Assembly: GCF_000383915.1 (NCBI RefSeq) | Contig: NZ_KB912942.1 | Location: forward strand, 876,506-940,505 | Direction: 5' to 3' | DNA from: Amycolatopsis benzoatilytica AK 16/65 | GTDB taxonomy: Bacteria > Actinomycetota > Actinomycetes > Mycobacteriales > Pseudonocardiaceae | Length of the DNA stretch: 64,000 nucleotides | In this document: piece after piece, positions 9,294 through 19,097 of the stretch | How the letters are laid out: every line of letters begins with the position of its first letter | Numbering within the stretch: the stretch's first letter is position 1 | Translations under genes and position numbers: made by a program | The notes under the pieces: generated by a model | The model's database searches: none | The model's input: the letters and a program-made list of their open reading frames with translations, nothing else | What the model was told of the DNA's origin: nothing

Positions 9294-10145
9294 ATGACCA
9301 CTGTCGCATTTCTGGGCACCGGAATCATGGGCCGTCCGATGGCCGCCAACCTCGCCCGCGCCGGGCTGGACGTGCGCGCGTGGAACCGCACGCGCGCCAA
9401 GGCGGAACCGCTCGCGGCGGAAGGCGTCGCTGTCGCGGGCTCCGCCGCCGAAGCGGTCGAAGGCGCGGATCTCCTGGTCACCATGCTCGCCGACGGCCCG
9501 ACCGTCGCCGAGGTCTTCTCCGGTCTCGCGCTCAGCCCCGGCACGGCCTGGTTGCAGACCAGCACCGTCGGCATCGACTGGATCGGCCGCCTCTCCGAAG
9601 CCGCCGCGGCAGCCGGCGTTCCGTTCGTCGACTGCCCGGTGATGGGCACCAAGGTCCCGGCCGAACAGGCCCAGTTGCAGGTGCTCGCCGCGGGGCCGGA
9701 GGAACTGCGGGACCGCGCGACGCCGGTGTTCGACGCGATCGGCTCGCGCACCCGCTGGCTCGGAGCCGAACCCGGCATCGCGACCCGGCTCAAGATCGTC
9801 ATGAACGCCTGGATCCTCACCCTCACCAACGGCACCGGCGAAAGCCTCGCGCTGGCCCGTGCACTGGGCGTCGACCCGGAGCTGTTCTTCGACGTCATGG
9901 CCGGCACCGGCTTCGACGTTCCGTACGCGCGGATGAAGGGCCCGATGATGCTCGCCGGCGATTACCCGGCCAGTTTCCCGGCGTCGCTCGCCGCCAAAGA
10001 CGCGCGGCTCGTCGTGGAAGCCGCGGGCGACCAGATCGACGTCGCCGGCGCGGCTGCCGCGCTCGCGCACCTCGAAGCCGCCGTCGAACGCGGCCACGGC
10101 GACGACGACATGGCCGCGGTGTACGAGGGAATCGTCAAGAAGTAA
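9294..10145 (+). CDS. NAD(P)-dependent beta-hydroxyacid dehydrogenase (3-hydroxyisobutyrate dehydrogenase family)
   Basis: The 283-residue enzyme has an N-terminal Rossmann domain with VAFLGTGIMGRPMAANL (dinucleotide-binding GxGxxG at residues 8-13). The substrate loop reads FVDCPVMGTKVPAEQ, where this family usually has DAPVSGG, and the catalytic Lys region is ATRLKIVMNAWILT. The all-helical C-terminal domain contains YARMKGPMML and SLAAKDARLVVEAA. Possible activities include succinic semialdehyde reductase, imine reductase or HIBADH; the precise substrate cannot be assigned. Its stop overlaps the end of the remnant gene on the other strand. Confidence 0.85.
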   Translation: MTTVAFLGTGIMGRPMAANLARAGLDVRAWNRTRAKAEPLAAEGVAVAGSAAEAVEGADLLVTMLADGPTVAEVFSGLALSPGTAWLQTSTVGIDWIGRLSEAAAAAGVPFVDCPVMGTKVPAEQAQLQVLAAGPEELRDRATPVFDAIGSRTRWLGAEPGIATRLKIVMNAWILTLTNGTGESLALARALGVDPELFFDVMAGTGFDVPYARMKGPMMLAGDYPASFPASLAAKDARLVVEAAGDQIDVAGAAAALAHLEAAVERGHGDDDMAAVYEGIVKK

Positions 10146-10505
10146 GCACCGACGCGACCCGGTCCGCGCCGATGCCGGAAATGAGCAGGCGTTCCTTCGC
10201 GTTCCCGAGCAACCGCGCGGTCCCACGGCCTGAAGCCGCCGTCTCCGAAATCTCCGGTGACCGTGAAGCAGAGGCCCCGGTAGTAGTCGCGGCCGCCCTG
10301 GCGGTCCGGATCGTCCGCGACGGCCAAGTCCGGCAAGGCCGCCCGCAGCTCTTCGACCACTCCGGCGAACGGACTGTCCAATATGGTCATCCGCAAGCCG
10401 GCGCCGGCGGCGCGCACCGCGGCGGTCAGGAACCGGACGTGCTCCCCCAGGTGCTCGCGCTCGAAGGCCAGACTGCCCCGATGGCGACCCGCCGCGACCC
10501 AGGTC
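10142..10505 (-). pseudogene. C-terminal remnant of an unidentified gene with a frameshift
   Basis: Reading right to left, one frame carries a convincing protein segment: GSLAFEREHLGEHV, then RMTILDSPFAGVVEELRAAL, then GGRDYYRGLCFTVTG. Near 10225 the sensible sequence jumps to the next frame (TARLLGNAKERLLISGIG ... ASVLTS) and stops at 10142, inside the end of the dehydrogenase gene. No start codon with context exists; the homologous-looking part begins at the palindrome at 10506. I read this as the 3' end of a decayed gene of about 120 codons plus one frameshift. The GRDYYRGLCF motif faintly recalls HisS/HisZ-type class II synthetase domains, but I do not assign it. Confidence 0.55.
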
Positions 10506-10555
10506 CGTGAAGGGCCCCTTGAGGGAATCTGAGTCCGGCAAGGGCCCCTTCACGG
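10506..10555. repeat. Imperfect 50-bp palindrome (repeat family member 2)
   Basis: Outer arms CCGTGAAGGGCCCCTTG and CAAGGGCCCCTTCACGG pair over 17 bp with one mismatch pair; the centre contains ATCTGAGTCC. It shares the outer GTGAAGGG/CCCTTCAC and the central motif with the palindromes at 5388, 51120 and 60752 but is less perfect. It lies exactly at the boundary of the gene remnant at 10142-10505. Confidence 0.7.
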
Positions 10556-10693
10556 CAGTTCCGCCGTAAAACGAACCGTTTTCCGCCCGGGCGGCTGCGC
10601 TGGGTGACCGCAGCGGCGGGGGGTCCCCGCCGAAGGGCGGTGCAGGCGGTAACCTCACACCACCTAAGACCCCGCACCACCCGAGGAGGGCCC

Positions 10694-11098
10694 GTGTCGG
10701 CAGGGCAGATCGCCGCGCTGATCGCCGCAGGAGCTTTCGTACTGCTGGTCTTGCTGCTGGCGATCCCGTTGCTCAAGCTCGGCCGGACGCTGGACGAGGC
10801 GACCATCGCGATCCGCAAGGCGCACGAGAACAGCGACCCGATCCTGATCGGGGCCAACGAGACGATCACGCACGTCAACACCCAGCTCGAGCGGGTCGAC
10901 GGGATCACCGCGAACGCACAGGCGGTGAGCGGCAACGTTTCCGCGCTGTCGTCGGTGTTCACCGCGACGCTCGGCGGCCCGCTGGTGAAGACCGCCGCGC
11001 TGTCCTACGGGATCAGCAAGGCGATCCGCGCGCGCCGCAAGAAGCAGGACGCGAAGGCCGCCAAGGCGCAGCGCCCGGCCCGCCGGAGGAAGAAGTGA
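10694..11098 (+). CDS. DUF948 domain membrane-anchored protein
   Basis: A 134-residue protein with one N-terminal transmembrane helix (IAALIAAGAFVLLVLLLAIP, about residues 5-24). An amphipathic helical region follows (DEATIAIRKAHENSDPILIG to about residue 95), then a Lys/Arg-rich tail ending ARRRKK. This is the DUF948 layout seen upstream of alaS in actinobacteria. Function unknown; an envelope- or division-related scaffold has been guessed only from topology. GTG 10694 has GAGGAGGG just upstream. It overlaps the next gene by a GTGA junction and heads the alaS-ruvX-mltG-aroE operon. Confidence 0.8.
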   Translation: MSAGQIAALIAAGAFVLLVLLLAIPLLKLGRTLDEATIAIRKAHENSDPILIGANETITHVNTQLERVDGITANAQAVSGNVSALSSVFTATLGGPLVKTAALSYGISKAIRARRKKQDAKAAKAQRPARRRKK

Positions 11099-11397
11099 AG
11101 CGCCTGTTCTGGCTGGGCGTCGGGGTCGTCACCGGGGTCGTGCTCAGCCGCAAGGCCACCGAAACCGCTCGTCAGGCCACTCCGGCAGGGTTAGCATCGA
11201 ACCTGGGCGACGCCGTGCGGGAACTCGCCGGCGCCGTCGGCTCGTTCGGCGCCGAGGTGCGCGCCGGGATGAACGAACGGGAACAGGAGCTGCACGACAT
11301 GGTCGAGGAGCGGACCGCGCCCGCCGTCCCGCCTTCGGGTTCGGGCAGGCACGCGGCAGCACGCCCCGTCCGGCGAGCTCGCCGGGCGGAGGGCTGA
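11095..11397 (+). CDS. Small conserved protein with N-terminal hydrophobic segment
   Basis: A 100-residue protein beginning MKRLFWLGVGVVTGVVLSRK, one short transmembrane or membrane-associated helix. A helical middle follows (LASNLGDAVRELAGAVGSFG ... NEREQELHDMVEE) and then a Pro/Arg-rich tail. It resembles the short unnamed partner commonly found between the DUF948 gene and alaS in Actinobacteria. The GTG start overlaps the upstream stop codon, indicating translational coupling. Function unknown. Confidence 0.7.
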   Translation: MKRLFWLGVGVVTGVVLSRKATETARQATPAGLASNLGDAVRELAGAVGSFGAEVRAGMNEREQELHDMVEERTAPAVPPSGSGRHAAARPVRRARRAEG

Positions 11398-11472
11398 TCT
11401 CCGCGCGCCTTCCGCCGCCGCCGAACCCTGTTCCCTCCCGGCCGAAGCCGGAACCAGCACAAGGACGTACCC

Positions 11473-14136
11473 GTGGACACACACGAGATCACTGACCGCT
11501 TCCTGCGCCACTTCGAAAGCCGCGGCCACACCCGCGTGCCGAGCGCGCCGCTGATCCTGGACGACCCGAACCTGCTGTTCGTCAACGCGGGCATGGTCCA
11601 GTTCAAGCCGTACTTCCTCGGCGAGGCCCCGCCGCCGTACCCGCGCGCGACCTCGGTGCAGAAGTGCGTGCGCACGCCGGACATCGACGAGGTCGGCAAG
11701 ACCACCCGGCACAACACGTTCTTCCAGATGGCGGGCAACTTCTCGTTCGGCGACTACTTCAAGGAAGGCGCGATCGAGAACGCCTGGGAGCTGATCACCA
11801 AGTCCCAGGACGACGGCGGCTTCGGCCTCGACCCGGACCGGATCTGGGCGACCGTGTACGAGAAGGACACCGAGGCGGCCGGGCTGTGGCGCAAGCTCAC
11901 CGGCCTGCCGTCGGAGCGGATCCAGGTCCGCGACGGCAAGGACAACTACTGGGACATGGGCGTGCCCGGTCCGTGCGGCCCGTGCTCGGAGATCTACTAC
12001 GACCGCGGACCGGACTACGGCCGCGAGGGCGGCCCGGTCGCCGACGAGGACCGCTACATCGAAATCTGGAACCTCGTCTTCATGCAGGACATCCGCGGCG
12101 ACCTGAGCCCCAAGCTGGGCCACCCGCCGATCGGGGAACTGCCGAAGAAGAACATCGACACCGGCATGGGCGTCGAGCGCGTCGCGACGATCCTGCAAGG
12201 CGTCGAGAACGTGTACGAGACCGACCTGGTGCGCCCGGTGATCGGCCGCGCCGAGGAGTTCTCCGGCCGCCGCTACGGTGCCAACCACGCCGACGACGTG
12301 CGCTTCCGCGTCATCGCCGACCACGCGCGCACCGGTGTGCTGCTGATCGGCGACGGCGTCACCCCGGGCAACGACGGCCGCGGCTACGTGCTGCGCCGGC
12401 TGCTGCGCCGCATCGTGCGCTCCACCCGCCTGCTGGGCGTGCAGGAGCCGGTGCTGCAGGAGTTCGCGAAGGTCGTCAGCAACACCATGGGCCCGACCTA
12501 CCCCGAGCTGGTCAGCGACTTCGACCGGATCTCCGAGGTCGTGCGGGTGGAGGAGGAGGCGTTCCTCGCCACCCTCACCAGCGGTTCGCGCATCTTCGAC
12601 CTGGCCGCGGCCGAGACGAAGAAGGGCGGCGGCGACGTGCTCGCCGGCGACAAGGCGTTCCAGCTGCACGACACCTACGGCTTCCCGATCGACCTGACCC
12701 TCGAGATGGCCGCCGAGCAGGGCTTGACCGTCGACGAGACCGGCTTCCGCACCCTGATGGAGGAGCAGCGCAAGCGCGCGAAGGCGGACGCGGCGTCCCG
12801 CAAGAGCGGCCACGGCGACCTGTCCGAGTACCGCAAGGTGCTGGAGCAGCACGGCGAGACCGAGTTCCTCGGCTACACCGAGCTGCAGGCGGACGCGAAG
12901 GTCGTCGGCCTGCTCGAGAACGGACTGCCGGTGCGCAGCGTCGCCGCAGGCGGCAAGGCCGAGCTGGTGCTGGACCGGACCCCGTTCTACGCCGAGAGCG
13001 GCGGCCAGATCGCCGATACCGGCGTGCTGATCGGCGACGGCGTGGAGCTGAAGGTGCTCGACGTGCAGAAGATCGTGCCGGGCCTGTTCGTGCACCGCGT
13101 CGAGGTGACCGAGGGCGAGGTCGCGATCGACACGCGGCTGACCGGTTCGGTCGACTCGCTCCGCCGGCTCGCGATCGAGCGGTCGCACTCGGCCACCCAC
13201 CTGGTGCACGCGGCGGTCCGCGGCGCGTACGGCAAGCGCGCGGCGCAGGCCGGTTCGCTGAACGCGCCGGGCCGGATGCGGTTCGACTTCACCACGCCGG
13301 GTGCGGTGTCCGTCGACATCCTCACCGAGGTCGAGCAGGAAGTGAACGACTACCTGCAGACCGATGTCGAGGTGAACAGCTACACCACCACGAAGGACAA
13401 GGCTCTCGAGCTGGGCGCGGTCGCGCTCTTCGGCGAGAAGTACGGCAACGACGTCCGCGTGGTCGATATGGGCGAGTATTCGCGCGAGCTCTGCGGCGGC
13501 ACGCACGTCAGCCGGATCGGCCAGCTGGGCCTGGTCAAGCTGGTGTCGGACGCGTCGGTCGGCTCCGGCGTGCACCGCGTCGAGGCGCTGGTCGGGCCGG
13601 ACGCGCTCAAGTACGTCCGCAAGGAGCAGCTGCTCGTGTCGCAGCTGGCGAACACGTTCAAGGTCCCGTCGGACGAGCTGCCCGGGCGGATCGAGGACGT
13701 GCTGGCTCGGCTGAAGAACGCGGAGAAGGAGATCGAGCAGCTGCGCACGCAGCAGGTGCTCGGCTCGGCCGGCGCGCTGGCGGACAAGGCGCAGGATGTC
13801 TCCGGCGTCTCGGTGGTCGCCGAGGTCGTGCCGGACGTGGACGGCAACGGACTGCGCGCGCTCGCCTCGGACATCCGCGGCCGCCTCGGCGACCGCGCCG
13901 GCGTGGTGGCGCTGTTCGCGCCGGCGGGCGAGAAGGTGGCTTTCGTGGTCGCCACGACGTCGGCGGCCCGGGACAAGGGCATCGCGGCGGGCAAGCTCGT
14001 GCCGTCGTTCGCCGAGGCGATCGGCGGTCGCGGCGGAGGCAAGCCGGACATGGCCCAGGGCGGCGGCACGAACCCGGCCGGCGCGGAGCAGGCCGTCACG
14101 GCGCTGCGCGCGGCGGTCGCGAACCTTGGCCGCTGA
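11473..14136 (+). CDS. alaS: Alanyl-tRNA synthetase
   Basis: Charges tRNA-Ala and edits mischarged Ser/Gly. Full-length, 887 residues. The class II catalytic core comes first ([45 protein letters not shown]). The tRNA-recognition domain follows, then the editing domain with its zinc-binding set [10 protein letters not shown] and [13 protein letters not shown], and the C-terminal DHHA1 domain with [16 protein letters not shown] 11473. The gene sits 75 bp after the small membrane protein gene; ruvX starts inside its last codons. Confidence 0.97.
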   Translation: MDTHEITDRFLRHFESRGHTRVPSAPLILDDPNLLFVNAGMVQFKPYFLGEAPPPYPRATSVQKCVRTPDIDEVGKTTRHNTFFQMAGNFSFGDYFKEGAIENAWELITKSQDDGGFGLDPDRIWATVYEKDTEAAGLWRKLTGLPSERIQVRDGKDNYWDMGVPGPCGPCSEIYYDRGPDYGREGGPVADEDRYIEIWNLVFMQDIRGDLSPKLGHPPIGELPKKNIDTGMGVERVATILQGVENVYETDLVRPVIGRAEEFSGRRYGANHADDVRFRVIADHARTGVLLIGDGVTPGNDGRGYVLRRLLRRIVRSTRLLGVQEPVLQEFAKVVSNTMGPTYPELVSDFDRISEVVRVEEEAFLATLTSGSRIFDLAAAETKKGGGDVLAGDKAFQLHDTYGFPIDLTLEMAAEQGLTVDETGFRTLMEEQRKRAKADAASRKSGHGDLSEYRKVLEQHGETEFLGYTELQADAKVVGLLENGLPVRSVAAGGKAELVLDRTPFYAESGGQIADTGVLIGDGVELKVLDVQKIVPGLFVHRVEVTEGEVAIDTRLTGSVDSLRRLAIERSHSATHLVHAAVRGAYGKRAAQAGSLNAPGRMRFDFTTPGAVSVDILTEVEQEVNDYLQTDVEVNSYTTTKDKALELGAVALFGEKYGNDVRVVDMGEYSRELCGGTHVSRIGQLGLVKLVSDASVGSGVHRVEALVGPDALKYVRKEQLLVSQLANTFKVPSDELPGRIEDVLARLKNAEKEIEQLRTQQVLGSAGALADKAQDVSGVSVVAEVVPDVDGNGLRALASDIRGRLGDRAGVVALFAPAGEKVAFVVATTSAARDKGIAAGKLVPSFAEAIGGRGGGKPDMAQGGGTNPAGAEQAVTALRAAVANLGR

Positions 14137-14626
14137 GCCCCGGAGAGGCCCGGACCGGCCTGGTGAGGCCGATCCGGGGCGGGGCAGGCGGCTCGCCGTC
14201 GATGTCGGGTCTGTCCGGGTCGGGATCGCGCTCAGCGATCCCGCCCCCGTCCTCGCGAGCCCGCTCGTTACCCTCTCCCGTGATGCGAAGGACGACAGCG
14301 ATCTGGACCGGCTTGCCGAACTCGTCACCGAACACGAGGTGGTCGAGGTGATCGTGGGCTTGCCGAGGACGCTGGCGAACCGGCAGGGAGCGGCCGCGGA
14401 CATCGCGGTCGCGTATGCGGACAAGCTCGCCGGGCGTGTTGGGGACGTGCCCGTGCGGCTTGCAGACGAGCGGTTGACGACGGTTACCGCGTCGCGAATG
14501 CTGTCCCAGCGGGGGGTCAAGGGACGCAAGCAGCGCGCCGTGGTGGACCAGGCAGCGGCAGTCGAGATCCTGCAAGCCTGGCTCGACGCCGCCGCCGCGC
14601 ACCGCGCCCGGAAAGGCGACTCATGA
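14126..14626 (+). CDS. ruvX: Holliday junction resolvase-like protein RuvX (YqgF)
   Basis: A 166-residue YqgF/RuvX protein, an RNase-H-fold nuclease linked to 16S rRNA 5' processing. Motifs: [19 protein letters not shown] (first catalytic Asp), [15 protein letters not shown], and the late [15 protein letters not shown] (last Asp). No ATG or GTG exists between the alaS stop and the first conserved motif, so I choose TTG at 14126, which overlaps the alaS end by 11 bp and yields [13 protein letters not shown] as leader. It ends in an ATGA overlap with mltG. Confidence 0.9.
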   Translation: MAAEPRRGPDRPGEADPGRGRRLAVDVGSVRVGIALSDPAPVLASPLVTLSRDAKDDSDLDRLAELVTEHEVVEVIVGLPRTLANRQGAAADIAVAYADKLAGRVGDVPVRLADERLTTVTASRMLSQRGVKGRKQRAVVDQAAAVEILQAWLDAAAAHRARKGDS

Positions 14627-16947
14627 CCGACCCTCGCGGCCCGGAAAACCAGGGCGGTCGCCGTCGGCTGCGCAATCCCGACTCCCCGGACCTTCAGGAC
14701 CCCGCAGCGGGTCCGGGCGCTCCGGGCGGTCGGCGCCGGCGACGCGAGCCTGGTACGGACCAGCCACCGGCGGCCCCGCGCCGCACCCGAAACGCAGCAC
14801 CGGACGAAGTTCCCGCTCCCGGCGGGCGCCGCCGCGAAGGCTCACCGGAGGGCGCGCCGCGTCGAGCCGCCGGAGAAGGCCGCCGGCGCGCCGCGGAAGC
14901 GCCCCGCCGCGACGGAATGCCGGCCGCGGAGGGGACCCGTTACGTCTCGACGGACGGATTGCTTGGCGCGGAAGGGAACTTGGCCGGCGAACCACCGCGA
15001 CGCCGTCCCGACGACGAGCTGCCGCCACGGCGTCGGCGGCCGGCCGGGGCGACCGAGAACCGGGACCTTCCGCCGCACGCGGCCGACGACCTTCCGCGAG
15101 CCCGTCCGCGGCGCATCAAGCCCGGCGAGGCGCCCGAGCCGCGTGCGGCTTCGGCTGCCGAAAGCGACGCGCCGGCCGGTCGCCGTCGCCGCCGGGACGA
15201 CGTTGCGCCGGCCGAGGCTCCGGCCGGCCGCCGCCGTCGCGAGGACTTGCCGCCCGAGCCGCCGGCCGGTCGCCGTCGCCGCCGGGAAGACAGGGACGTT
15301 CCTTCCGAAGCCGCCGCGCCTGGCCGTCGTCAGGCACCGGAATCGCCGTCGCCGGTTCGTCGCGCATTGGAGCCGGACCCGCGGTTCGCGGACGCTTCGA
15401 TGCCGCCGGATCCGCGGTTCGCCGAGGCGTCCATGCCGCGCGATCCCCGCTTCGCCGAAGCTTCGATGCCGTCGGATCCGCGGTTCGCCGAAGCTTCGAT
15501 GCCTCGTGACCCGCGGTTCCAGGACGGTTCGGCACCGCAGCGGTTCGCGGACGCGTCCATGCCGCGCGACCCGCGCCGCCCGCCGCGCCGCCCGCCGGTC
15601 GAGGACCCCACCGAGGTGATCCCGACCGTGCCGGCCGCCGCGCTCGAACCGGACCACCCGGCTGAGCAGCCGATCGACGACCTGTTCGACGACGATTACG
15701 ACGGCTACGACGAGCACGACGGCTACCAGGACGATTACGACGACGGCTACGAGGGCTACGACGAAGAGGCGTACGACGACCACGACGACGAGCCGCCCGC
15801 CGACGAGCCGCCGGCGAAGAAGCCGCGCAAGAAGCGCAAGCGCGCGTTCGGCTGGATCGCCGCGGTGCTCGTGCTGGTCCTGCTGAGCGGCGGGGCCTGG
15901 TTCGGCTACCAGAAGATCTTCGGCTACGCGGACTTCGACGGTTCCGGCCAAGGCGACGCGCTCGTGCAGGTCGAGGCCGGGGACACGACGTCCGCGATCG
16001 GCGCGAAGCTCACCGACGCCGGCGTGGTCGCCAGCTCCCGCGCGTTCGTGAAGGCCGGTGCGGACAACGCCGCGCTGAGCCGGATCCAGCAGGGCTACTA
16101 CCTGATGCGCCAGCACATGTCCGGCGCGAGCGCGGTCGAGCTGATCACCGCGCCGACGGCCCGGGTCGGCAAGCTGGAGATCCGGCCCTACACCCAGTTC
16201 GACGACATCAAGCAGCCGGACGGCAAGGTCACCCCTGGCGTGTTCAGCCTGCTGGCGAAGGCGTCCTGCGCGACGATGAACGGCACCAGCACCTGCCTGA
16301 CCACCGACCAGCTGCGCAAGGCGGTCGCGGATGCGGACCTCAAGACGCTCGGCGTGCCGGACTGGGCGCTGAACGACGCGGGCAAGGCGCTGACGAAGGA
16401 CAAGCGGCTCGAAGGGCTGATCGCGCCCGGCGTTTACGACGTGAAGCCGGGCTGGACCGCGACCGAGCTGATCACCGACCTGGTGAAGCAGTCGGCCGAT
16501 TCGATCCAGGCGGCCGGGCTCAGCCAGCAGACCACCGGGCCGGGCATGACGCCGTACCAGACGCTGATCATCGCGTCGCTCATCGAGCGCGAGGCGATCA
16601 AGCCGGACTTCGGCAAGATTTCGCGGGTCATCTACAACCGGCTGGCCAACCACACGAAGCTGCAGCTCGACTCCACCGTCAACTACGTGCTGGACCAGCC
16701 GACTCTGCTGACCAAGAAGGAAGACCGGGCGAAGGCCGGGCCGTACAACACCTACGACATCGCGGGCCTGCCGCCGACGCCGATCGCGGTGTCGAGCCCG
16801 GACGCGATCAAGGCCGCGCTGAGCCCGACGCCGGGGGACTGGATGTTCTTCGTGAAGTGCGAGAAGGACGGCCATTCCTGCTTCGCGGTCACGAACGACG
16901 ACCACGAACGCAACAAGCAGCTGGCGCAGAAGAATGGCGCCTACTGA
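14623..16947 (+). CDS. mltG: Endolytic transglycosylase MltG with very long repetitive N-terminus
   Basis: Cleaves nascent peptidoglycan glycan strands at the membrane. Of 774 residues, the first about 410 are a cytoplasmic low-complexity region. It has Arg/Pro/Glu-rich stretches, five tandem 11-residue units (nt 15376-15540) and an acidic [19 protein letters not shown] tract. A basic patch (KKPRKKRKR), one transmembrane helix ([20 protein letters not shown], about residues 409-428) and the periplasmic YceG domain follow. The catalytic Glu lies in [15 protein letters not shown], and the family motifs [11 protein letters not shown] and [15 protein letters not shown] are present. E. coli MltG is about 340 residues, so the N-terminus is an actinobacterial addition. 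Overlaps ruvX and aroE. Confidence 0.93.
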   Translation: MTDPRGPENQGGRRRLRNPDSPDLQDPAAGPGAPGGRRRRREPGTDQPPAAPRRTRNAAPDEVPAPGGRRREGSPEGAPRRAAGEGRRRAAEAPRRDGMPAAEGTRYVSTDGLLGAEGNLAGEPPRRRPDDELPPRRRRPAGATENRDLPPHAADDLPRARPRRIKPGEAPEPRAASAAESDAPAGRRRRRDDVAPAEAPAGRRRREDLPPEPPAGRRRRREDRDVPSEAAAPGRRQAPESPSPVRRALEPDPRFADASMPPDPRFAEASMPRDPRFAEASMPSDPRFAEASMPRDPRFQDGSAPQRFADASMPRDPRRPPRRPPVEDPTEVIPTVPAAALEPDHPAEQPIDDLFDDDYDGYDEHDGYQDDYDDGYEGYDEEAYDDHDDEPPADEPPAKKPRKKRKRAFGWIAAVLVLVLLSGGAWFGYQKIFGYADFDGSGQGDALVQVEAGDTTSAIGAKLTDAGVVASSRAFVKAGADNAALSRIQQGYYLMRQHMSGASAVELITAPTARVGKLEIRPYTQFDDIKQPDGKVTPGVFSLLAKASCATMNGTSTCLTTDQLRKAVADADLKTLGVPDWALNDAGKALTKDKRLEGLIAPGVYDVKPGWTATELITDLVKQSADSIQAAGLSQQTTGPGMTPYQTLIIASLIEREAIKPDFGKISRVIYNRLANHTKLQLDSTVNYVLDQPTLLTKKEDRAKAGPYNTYDIAGLPPTPIAVSSPDAIKAALSPTPGDWMFFVKCEKDGHSCFAVTNDDHERNKQLAQKNGAY
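15376..15573 (+). repeat. 33-bp tandem repeat encoding [11 protein letters not shown] units inside mltG
   Basis: Five consecutive 33-bp units (15376, 15409, 15442, 15475, 15508) encode [44 protein letters not shown] and [11 protein letters not shown]; a partial unit [12 protein letters not shown] follows. The phase of three-base multiples keeps the frame. Copies two to four are nearly identical at DNA level, suggesting recent unit duplication. Confidence 0.9.
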
Positions 16948-17797
16948 CGGGCCGCGCCGCGCGGCAGTGCTCGGCAAGCCGGTGGCGCATTCGCTGTCGC
17001 CGGTCCTGCACCGCGCGGCGTTCGCCGCGCTCGGCCTGACCGGCTGGACTTACGAACGGGTCGAGATCGGCGCCGAGGAACTGCCCGGGTTCGTCGACGG
17101 GCTCGGCCCGGAGTGGGTCGGCCTGTCGGTCACCATGCCCGGCAAACGGCGGGCACTCGAGTACGCGGTCGAGGTCACTCCGCGGGCGGCGGCGGTCGGC
17201 GCGGCGAACACGCTGGTCCGTCGTGCGGAGGGCTGGCTGGCCGACTGCACGGACGTCGACGGGGTGACCGGCGCTCTGTCGTACGCGGGCGGTTACCAGC
17301 CAGCTGAGGGCGACCAGGCAGTGGTGCTCGGCGCGGGCGGGACCGCGGCGGCCGCGGTGGTCGGCTTGGCCGCGCTGGGCGTCTCGACGGTGAGTCTCGT
17401 GGTGCGCGAACCGGCGCGTGCCGAGGAAACGGTCGACGCGGCGAAGCGCGCCGGCCTCGACGTTTCGGTGCTTCGCTGGTCCGAGGTCGACTTCGCCGAT
17501 CTGGCGGACCGGACCGCGGTCCTGGTCACCACGGTGCCGCCGGACGCGGTGCTGCCGCACGTCGCGGAACTGGCCCGGATCGGCAGCGTTCTCGACGTGA
17601 TCTACCACCCCTGGCCGACGCCGCTGGCCGAAGCGGTCAGTTCGCGCGGCGGACGGCTCGCGACCGGGCTGGACATGTTGCTGCACCAGGCGTTCGGCCA
17701 GGCGGAGCACTTCACCGGGCGGCCGGCACCGCGCGCGCAGATGCGGGCGGCGCTGCGCGAGGCGAGCGGAAACATCCTGCCGCTGCCCATTTCCTGA
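16934..17797 (+). CDS. aroE: Shikimate dehydrogenase
   Basis: Reduces 3-dehydroshikimate to shikimate with NADPH. 287 residues. The shikimate-binding motif is AHSLSPVLHRAAF (the two Ser residues), the catalytic Lys sits in GLSVTMPGKRRALEY, the catalytic Asp in DCTDVDGVTGAL, and the NADP-binding loop is VLGAGGTAAAAVVGLA. The ATG at 16934 starts 14 bp inside mltG, so the gene is coupled to the alaS-ruvX-mltG operon; the rest of the shikimate genes are at 28.7-32.1 kb. Confidence 0.94.
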   Translation: MAPTDGPRRAAVLGKPVAHSLSPVLHRAAFAALGLTGWTYERVEIGAEELPGFVDGLGPEWVGLSVTMPGKRRALEYAVEVTPRAAAVGAANTLVRRAEGWLADCTDVDGVTGALSYAGGYQPAEGDQAVVLGAGGTAAAAVVGLAALGVSTVSLVVREPARAEETVDAAKRAGLDVSVLRWSEVDFADLADRTAVLVTTVPPDAVLPHVAELARIGSVLDVIYHPWPTPLAEAVSSRGGRLATGLDMLLHQAFGQAEHFTGRPAPRAQMRAALREASGNILPLPIS

Positions 17798-17840
17798 TAG
17801 GCTGGCCGACTGCCTTCCGTACGGTCATCAGGGGGAAACT

Positions 17841-19088
17841 GTGTCCAGACAGCAGTTCGGCGAAACGGAAATTCAAGCGGCGTGGGTCGGCGAGGCCCCG
17901 AAGCTGGGCACCACGATCACGCTCGCCGAATACGATCCGGAGTGGCCGCGGCTCTACGAACGCGAGGCGGCGCGGATCCGCGCGGCGCTCGGGGAGCGCG
18001 TGGTGCTGCTGGAACACGTCGGATCGACGTCAGTGCCCGGCCTCGCCGCCAAGCCGATCGTCGACATCCTGCTCGAAGTGCCGGATTCCGACGACGAGGA
18101 CAACTACCTGCCGGATCTGGAGGCGGCCGGCTACCGGCTCGTCATCCGCGAACCGGATTGGGAGAAGCACCGCTGCTTCAAGGGGCCGGACACCAACGTC
18201 AACCTGCACGTTCACTCACCGGGAAACGGTCAGACCGAACGGTATCTGCTGTTCCGGGACCGGCTGCGCAGCCATCCCGAAGAACTCGCCCGGTACCTGG
18301 GGGAGAAGCGCCGGCTCGCCGCGCAGGTGTGGGAGTACGTGCAGAACTACGCCGACGCCAAGAACGACGTCATCGACGAGATCATCGACCGCGCACGCGC
18401 GGCGCAGTACGACCGATTCGGCGCGGCGTATGCGAAACACGCGGCGACGAGCGTCACGAACGCGTTGTACGACCGGCCGGCGATCCTCTCGCTGGCCGGT
18501 CCGGTGGCGGGCAAGAGCGTGCTGGACGTCGGCTGCGCGGCCGGGCACCTCAGCGCGAAGCTCGCCGCGGCGGGAGCGGACGTGCTGGGAGTAGACGCGA
18601 GCGAAGCGATGATTTCCCTGGCCCGCAAGGAGTTCGGCGAGGCGGCCCGATTCGAGGTGGCCGATGTCGCACATCCACTGTCCATTCCGGACAGTTCGAT
18701 CGACGTCGTCACCGCGTCGCTGGTTCTGCACTACTTGGAAGACTGGACGGCGACGCTCGCCGAGCTGCGCCGGGTGCTGCGGCCGGGCGGGCTCTTCGTG
18801 TTCTCGGTGCACCATCCGGGCGAGGACTGGCACTGGTTCGAGCGGACGAACTACTTCGAACGAGAACTGCTGGACGACGAATTCCCGCTCGGTGACCTCC
18901 GGCACCGGGTGCAGTTCTACCGGCGGCCACTGAGCTGGACTTTCGACGCGGTCCGCGACGCGGGCTTCGCGGTCGACCGGCTGGTCGAGCCGGAACCGCT
19001 GCCGAAAGCCGACGAAGCGGATCCGCGGGTGGCGCGGTCCCTGCGGGAAAAGCCACGGTTCCTCTATTTCCGGTGCGAGGCCGGGTAG
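17841..19088 (+). CDS. GrpB (UPF0157) - SAM methyltransferase fusion
   Basis: The 415 residues contain two complete domains. Residues about 20-185 are a GrpB/UPF0157 nucleotidyltransferase-fold domain: EHVGSTSVPGLAAKPIVDIL is the GS-plus-DxD-like core, and KGPDTNVNLHVHSPG follows. Residues about 195-415 are a class I methyltransferase (SVLDVGCAAGHLSAKLAAAG as motif I, VDASEAMISLARKEF as motif II, VTASLVLHYLEDW as motif IV). The joint is a helical DEIIDRARAAQYDRFG segment. No stop or frameshift separates the halves. Substrates are unknown; GrpB relatives are thought to act as nucleotidyltransferases. GTG 17841 is preceded by AGGGGGAAA. Confidence 0.85.
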   Translation: MSRQQFGETEIQAAWVGEAPKLGTTITLAEYDPEWPRLYEREAARIRAALGERVVLLEHVGSTSVPGLAAKPIVDILLEVPDSDDEDNYLPDLEAAGYRLVIREPDWEKHRCFKGPDTNVNLHVHSPGNGQTERYLLFRDRLRSHPEELARYLGEKRRLAAQVWEYVQNYADAKNDVIDEIIDRARAAQYDRFGAAYAKHAATSVTNALYDRPAILSLAGPVAGKSVLDVGCAAGHLSAKLAAAGADVLGVDASEAMISLARKEFGEAARFEVADVAHPLSIPDSSIDVVTASLVLHYLEDWTATLAELRRVLRPGGLFVFSVHHPGEDWHWFERTNYFERELLDDEFPLGDLRHRVQFYRRPLSWTFDAVRDAGFAVDRLVEPEPLPKADEADPRVARSLREKPRFLYFRCEAG

Positions 19089-19091
19089 CGT
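19086..19091 (+). promoter_or_regulatory. Possible -10 hexamer for leaderless transcription of the downstream gene
   Basis: TAGCGT ends 6 bases before the ATG at 19098 and there is no Shine-Dalgarno. This is the spacing expected if transcription starts at the A of the ATG. The hexamer overlaps the stop codon of the preceding gene. No clear -35. Confidence 0.35.
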
Positions 19092-19097
19092 GGGCGC

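Noticed and set aside
11191..14529. Very long open frame on the minus strand opposite alaS
   Set aside because: It is antisense to a full-length, strongly conserved alaS; its composition (His/Arg/Asp/Leu-rich) is the mirror of GC-rich codon bias, with no recognisable motif.
15376..15573. CRISPR-like repeated units
   Set aside because: The 33-bp repeats are contiguous, in frame and encode protein; there are no spacers and no cas genes.
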